Below are positions 6,367 to 9,324 of a stretch of DNA of 9,324 bases, piece after piece (position 1 is the first letter of the stretch; each line of letters opens with the position of its first letter). This DNA comes from Acidobacteriota bacterium (GTDB taxonomy: Bacteria; Acidobacteriota; Terriglobia; UBA7540): contig JAKAWO010000105.1 of NCBI GenBank assembly GCA_021827255.1, positions 1 through 9,324 of the forward strand, read 5' to 3'. The notes under the pieces are model-generated. The model made no database searches and was not told where the DNA came from. It worked only from the letters and a program-made list of their open reading frames with translations. Position numbers and translations under genes: made by a program.

Positions 6367-7442
6367 ATTTATGGAAAAAAGCCGACCGGCATGCGATAGC
6401 CATGGATAAAAAGGCCAGGTCCTCAATCCAGCCGGAGATCGTCAGGGTGTCGCCCGGCGCGGCCATTCCGGGCGGAGAGCTCGCCATCTGGGGCAAGGGG
6501 TTTGCGAGCAATGGCAATGGCCGCCCCACCGTGCGCTTTGGGGATCAGGCTGGAAGCCTTCTGCTCAGTTCTTCAACGCGGCTGATCGTTCGGGTTCCTG
6601 AAGGAGTTTCGAGCGGACACCTCACGGTGGACGCGGGCGGCGGCGCCGTGAGCCAGCCTGTCCAAGTGACCCTTGGCCGAACCCTCGCCGAGAATCTCCA
6701 TCCGGTCGCCAATCCCGCCCTCGATGAGACTGGGAACGTCTATTCAACCTTCAGCGGGAGCCGAGGGCAAAAAGTGCCGGTGTCCATTTACAAAATCAGC
6801 CGCGACGGCGTCACCCATCCCTTCGTCACCGATCTCCTCAATCCCACCGGCCTGGCCTTTGACCGTTCGGGCCTGCTGTACGTTTCGAGCCGGGCGGAAG
6901 GCAACATTTACCAAGTTACGCCGGATGGCCATCGCTCGGTCTATGCAGCGGGCATGGGGATCGCCACCGGGATCGCCTTTGACGCCCATGAAAATCTCTA
7001 CGTCGGAGACCGCACGGGAACCATTTTCAGGATCAACCGAGACCGCCAAATCTTTGTTTTTGCCACCCTCGAGCCCAGTATTGCAGCCTACCATCTGGCG
7101 TTCGGCCCGCAGGGTTGTCTCTACGTAACCGGACCGAGCACCTCCAGCTACGATCAGGTTCAGTGCATTTCGGCGAAGGGTGAAGTTTCCTCCTTTTACC
7201 GCGGCTTGGGCCGTCCGCAGGGTCTCGCCTTCGACGCCAGCGGCAACCTGTACGTGGCCGGATCCCTTTCCGGTCGGCAAGGGATCATCCGCATTACGCC
7301 TCGCGGTCAGGCTGAGCTGTTCGTTTCCGGTTACAACCTCGTCGGCTTGGCCTTTACCCGCCAGCGGTCGCTGATCGTCGCTACTCATAACTCTTTGATG
7401 GAGCTCTTCGTCAACCTTGAGGGAAGGCCGCTGCTGACGTAG
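6363..7442 (+). CDS. IPT/TIG-domain plus NHL-type six-bladed propeller protein, function unknown
   Basis: The 359-residue protein starts at ATG 6363, overlapping the pgpA stop (ATGA). In-frame ATG 6402 (MDKKARSS) is an alternative. Residues about 20-103 form an IPT/TIG immunoglobulin-like domain (IVRVSPGAAIPGGELAIWGKGF, split here: IVRVSPGAA, then GGELAIWGKGF; VRFGDQAG; LIVRVPEG). Six regularly spaced repeats of the form GLAFDxxGxLYV follow near residues 113, 160, 200, 242, 284 and 326, for example NPTGLAFDRSGLLYV and RPQGLAFDASGNLYV. The spacing of about 42 residues matches NHL/SMP-30-like six-bladed propellers. No signal peptide or membrane segment is evident, so it appears cytoplasmic unless the start is misjudged. 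I see no catalytic motif; ligand or protein binding is inferred. The tight linkage to pgpA and cinA suggests co-expression. Confidence 0.82.
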   Translation: MNLWKKADRHAIAMDKKARSSIQPEIVRVSPGAAIPGGELAIWGKGFASNGNGRPTVRFGDQAGSLLLSSSTRLIVRVPEGVSSGHLTVDAGGGAVSQPVQVTLGRTLAENLHPVANPALDETGNVYSTFSGSRGQKVPVSIYKISRDGVTHPFVTDLLNPTGLAFDRSGLLYVSSRAEGNIYQVTPDGHRSVYAAGMGIATGIAFDAHENLYVGDRTGTIFRINRDRQIFVFATLEPSIAAYHLAFGPQGCLYVTGPSTSSYDQVQCISAKGEVSSFYRGLGRPQGLAFDASGNLYVAGSLSGRQGIIRITPRGQAELFVSGYNLVGLAFTRQRSLIVATHNSLMELFVNLEGRPLLT

Positions 7443-7477
7443 CTTTCGCCCGTCAGCAAACACCTGGCTGGCTGGCC

Positions 7478-8725
7478 ATGGACGCCGAAATCATTGCCGT
7501 TGGCAGCGAACTCCTTACTCCCGACCATCAGGACACCAATTCGCTTTACCTCACCGGCAAACTCAACGAGGTGGGGATCGAAGTTCGCTTCAAAACCATT
7601 GTCGGCGATGACCGCGAGCGGCTCGCTACGGTGCTACGCTCGGCGCTCGGCCGCTCGCCCCTCATCATTCTCACGGGCGGTCTCGGCCCTACGGAGGATG
7701 ACCTCAACCGGGCCGTGGTGGCGGAAGTCCTCGGCCGCCCGCTCGTTGAAGTACCGGAAATCCTCGAACGCATCCGCGCGCGTTTTGCCCTCCTGGGCCG
7801 CCCGATGTCTGAAAACAACGCCCGCCAGGCCTTGATCCCGCAGGGCGCCGCATGGCTGGAGAACCAGAACGGAACCGCCCCCGGGATCTGGCTCGAACAC
7901 AACCACGCCACGCTGATCCTGTTGCCTGGTCCGCCCCACGAAATGGCGCCCATCTTTGACTCGCAATGCCTGCCGCGACTCGAGCGACTCTCAGCGGGTG
8001 AGCGCATCCAAACCCGCGTCATCAAGGTCGCCGGACTTCCGGAATCGGAAGTGGACCGCCGCTTGGCGCCCATCTACCAGCGGTATCAGAATCCCACGAC
8101 CACCATCCTGGCCACTCCCGGCGGCATTGAAGTTCATTTCCGCGCCCGGGCCGCAACCGCCCAGCAAGCCGAAGCGCTGGCCGGGCTGCTCGCCGATCAA
8201 GCCGAAGCCGAACTCGGCGAACACGTCTTTTCCTCGCGCGGGGAAAGCCTGGAAGAAGTCGTGGGGATGTACCTGGTCATGAAACAGAAAACATTGGCCA
8301 CGGCGGAAAGCTGCACGGGCGGACTCTTGAGCGAGCGCCTGACGCGCGTCCCCGGAAGCTCGAACTTTTATCTCGGCGGCGCCGTCTGCTATAGCAATGA
8401 GCTCAAGACTAGCCTGGCCGGGGTTTCTCCCGCGATCCTTGAAGCCCACGGCGCCGTCTCCAAGCCGGTGGCGCAAGCTCTGGCCGAAGGTATTCGCCGG
8501 CGAGCCTCAGCCTCGATCGGCCTTGGCATCACCGGCATCGCCGGGCCGGGCGGCGGCACAAATGAAAAACCTGTCGGACTCACCTTCATTGCTCTCGCCG
8601 ACGAGCGGGGCACTGAAATCCGCGAGTTTCGGTTTCCTGGCGACCGCCAACGGGTCCGCTGGCTGGCCTCACAGTTCGCGCTCGAGATGCTTCGCAGAAG
8701 AGCGCGAGGCCGTTCTAAATTGTAA
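7478..8725 (+). CDS. cinA: CinA-like protein with nicotinamide-nucleotide amidase domain
   Basis: The 415-residue protein has the full two-domain CinA layout. The N-terminal MoaB/MogA-like (COG1058) domain has MDAEIIAVGSELL, DTNSLYL and LTGGLGPTEDDLNR; CinA proteins with this domain are reported to have ADP-ribose pyrophosphatase activity. The C-terminal PncC domain has TLATAESCTGGLLS (candidate nucleophile Ser278), YSNELKTSLAGV and GITGIAGPGGGT. It deamidates nicotinamide mononucleotide to nicotinate mononucleotide in NAD recycling. The length equals that of other full-length CinA proteins. It lies 35 bases after the propeller gene, without a convincing Shine-Dalgarno or separate promoter, so it is probably the last gene of the cluster. 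recA, a frequent neighbour of cinA in other bacteria, is not here. Confidence 0.94.
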   Translation: MDAEIIAVGSELLTPDHQDTNSLYLTGKLNEVGIEVRFKTIVGDDRERLATVLRSALGRSPLIILTGGLGPTEDDLNRAVVAEVLGRPLVEVPEILERIRARFALLGRPMSENNARQALIPQGAAWLENQNGTAPGIWLEHNHATLILLPGPPHEMAPIFDSQCLPRLERLSAGERIQTRVIKVAGLPESEVDRRLAPIYQRYQNPTTTILATPGGIEVHFRARAATAQQAEALAGLLADQAEAELGEHVFSSRGESLEEVVGMYLVMKQKTLATAESCTGGLLSERLTRVPGSSNFYLGGAVCYSNELKTSLAGVSPAILEAHGAVSKPVAQALAEGIRRRASASIGLGITGIAGPGGGTNEKPVGLTFIALADERGTEIREFRFPGDRQRVRWLASQFALEMLRRRARGRSKL

Positions 8726-8832
8726 GCGAGCCTTCAAAGCGCGCAGGCGGACTGCTCTCGCCCGCGCACGCCGCAAGCGGTCATCGAGCCGCGGCTGGGC
8801 AGAGGGGAAGTGGCCTGACCCATAGTGCGGAT

Positions 8833-8909
8833 TGGTGGGCCTGGGTAGAGTTGAACTACCGACCTCACCCTTATCAGGGGTGCGCTCTAGCCACCTGAGC
8901 TACAGGCCC
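8833..8909 (-). tRNA. tRNA-Ile (anticodon GAT), CCA encoded
   Basis: Read on the minus strand, the 7-bp acceptor stem pairs GGGCCTG (8909-8903) with CAGGCCC (8843-8837). The D arm is GCTC...GAGC, the anticodon stem CACCC/GGGTG encloses CTGATAA, and the T arm is GGTAG-TTCAACT-CTACC. The discriminator is A (8836) and the CCA end is encoded at 8835-8833. The anticodon GAT is at 8875-8873, reading ATC/ATT isoleucine codons. All stems pair without mismatch, so the gene appears functional. No rRNA or tRNA-Ala lies in the adjacent visible DNA. I see no clear terminator between it and the convergent cinA. Confidence 0.97.
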
Positions 8910-8957
8910 TAAACTTTCCGCCCGAGCGATGGATGCGGTCCCCGCATCTTCTCGCGG

Positions 8958-9324
8958 TCACCGAGTCGCCAGGGCACATTGGATCCCTGAAAGACGAGCG
9001 GCATTTGTCTCAAGCGTACCCCAGCATTTTAGCACGTCGCCCGACGATTTGAACACCTTGAATTGGCCAGCGCCAAACAAGGCAAGGCTGACGATGCGCG
9101 CGGCGTTTTTCTCAAAGTAATCGGCTTCCATGCGAAACGTCGCGGCCAGTTCCGGCGGGCACGCCTCGCGAGACCGCAACGCGCCGACCCGTTTCTTGAT
9201 CTTTCCCTCATCGAGCAGGTTCTGGTGGACCATCATCCCGCGTTTCTGCTGGGTCTCGTCACCGGGGTGGAGCTTAGGGGCTAAATCCCACCAGGGCTCG
9301 TTGGCGAGGTTCCATATCCATTCG
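8958..9324 (-). pseudogene. Truncated ISKra4-family transposase remnant (runs off window edge)
   Basis: The minus-strand frame enters from the window end and stays open to TGA 8960-8958. Its first part resembles the C-terminal half of ISKra4-type DDE transposases: EWIWNLANE, then APKLHPGDETQQK, MMVHQNLLDEGKIKK, then EADYFEKNAAR. In intact relatives the last motif continues as MRYP and then GSGVIEAGCK with further C-terminal residues. Here the match stops at about 9094, and the remaining frame (IVSLALFGAGQF onward) is unrelated and crosses the tRNA promoter. A second defect is likely: EWIWNLANE normally precedes a segment such as IVDLYHA (with a catalytic Asp) before the LHPGDE motif, but here only PWWDLAPK stands between. 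The identity is recalled from family motifs, not searched. Terminal inverted repeats are not visible. Confidence 0.68.
9026..9053 (-). promoter_or_regulatory. Probable promoter of tRNA-Ile
   Basis: On the minus strand, TTCAAA (9053-9048, four of six bases of TTGACA) and TAAAAT (9031-9026, five of six of TATAAT) are 16 bases apart. The -10 box has an extended TGC element (9034-9032). Transcription would start near 9019, giving a leader of about 110 bases before the mature tRNA 5' end. Confidence 0.6.

Noticed and set aside
6744..7463. Minus-strand open frame of 239 codons antisense to the propeller gene
   Set aside because: The plus strand has six regular propeller repeats, so the antisense frame is a shadow.
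8787..8796. Palindrome AGCCGCGGCT between cinA and tRNA-Ile as a bidirectional terminator
   Set aside because: The stem is only 5 bp with no loop, and neither strand has a following T-run.
8397..8825. Plus-strand frame overlapping the cinA end and extending to 8825
   Set aside because: It is out of frame with CinA, is Arg/Ser/Pro rich, and has no family resemblance.

Overview
This is a GC-rich bacterial chromosome segment, most likely from the Acidobacteriota. The clue is a degenerate gene whose first residues (SHYRIIEKLGAG) and last residues (FNFAWSPKGDLALAHG) match the two ends of the large Ser/Thr-kinase/beta-propeller proteins abundant in that phylum. The propeller-type proteins and the gene order are compatible with this. 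The assignment rests on recalled family patterns, not on a search.

Layout. Positions 1-1859 hold the 3' end of sucA (2-oxoglutarate dehydrogenase E1) and a complete sucB (E2 succinyltransferase), an operon that links the TCA cycle to succinyl-CoA. Positions 1860-2596 contain no intact gene but carry a collapsed kinase relic (2139-2330) with its middle deleted. Positions 2597-4104 hold a MutT-type Nudix hydrolase whose stop overlaps a TTG-started, probably exported WD40-repeat protein. Positions 4105-4276 hold a perfect REP-like palindrome and an extended -10 promoter. Positions 4277-8725 hold a compact, mostly overlapping same-strand cluster: rimO (ribosomal protein S12 methylthiotransferase), yacG (zinc-binding gyrase inhibitor), pgpA (phosphatidylglycerophosphatase A), an IPT/TIG plus six-bladed NHL-type propeller protein of unknown role, and cinA (NMN deamidase / CinA). 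The last 600 bases run on the minus strand: a tRNA-Ile(GAT) with encoded CCA, a plausible promoter for it, and the truncated remains of an ISKra4-like transposase that runs off the window edge.

The genes are mostly housekeeping: central carbon metabolism, nucleotide sanitation, ribosome modification, phospholipid synthesis and pyridine nucleotide salvage. I see no CRISPR array, defence island, biosynthetic cluster or phage module. The points most worth a second look are the two gene relics (kinase and transposase), the uncharacterised propeller gene embedded in the rimO-cinA cluster, and the lone tRNA-Ile beside IS debris. I do not find convincing evidence of a new multi-gene system.
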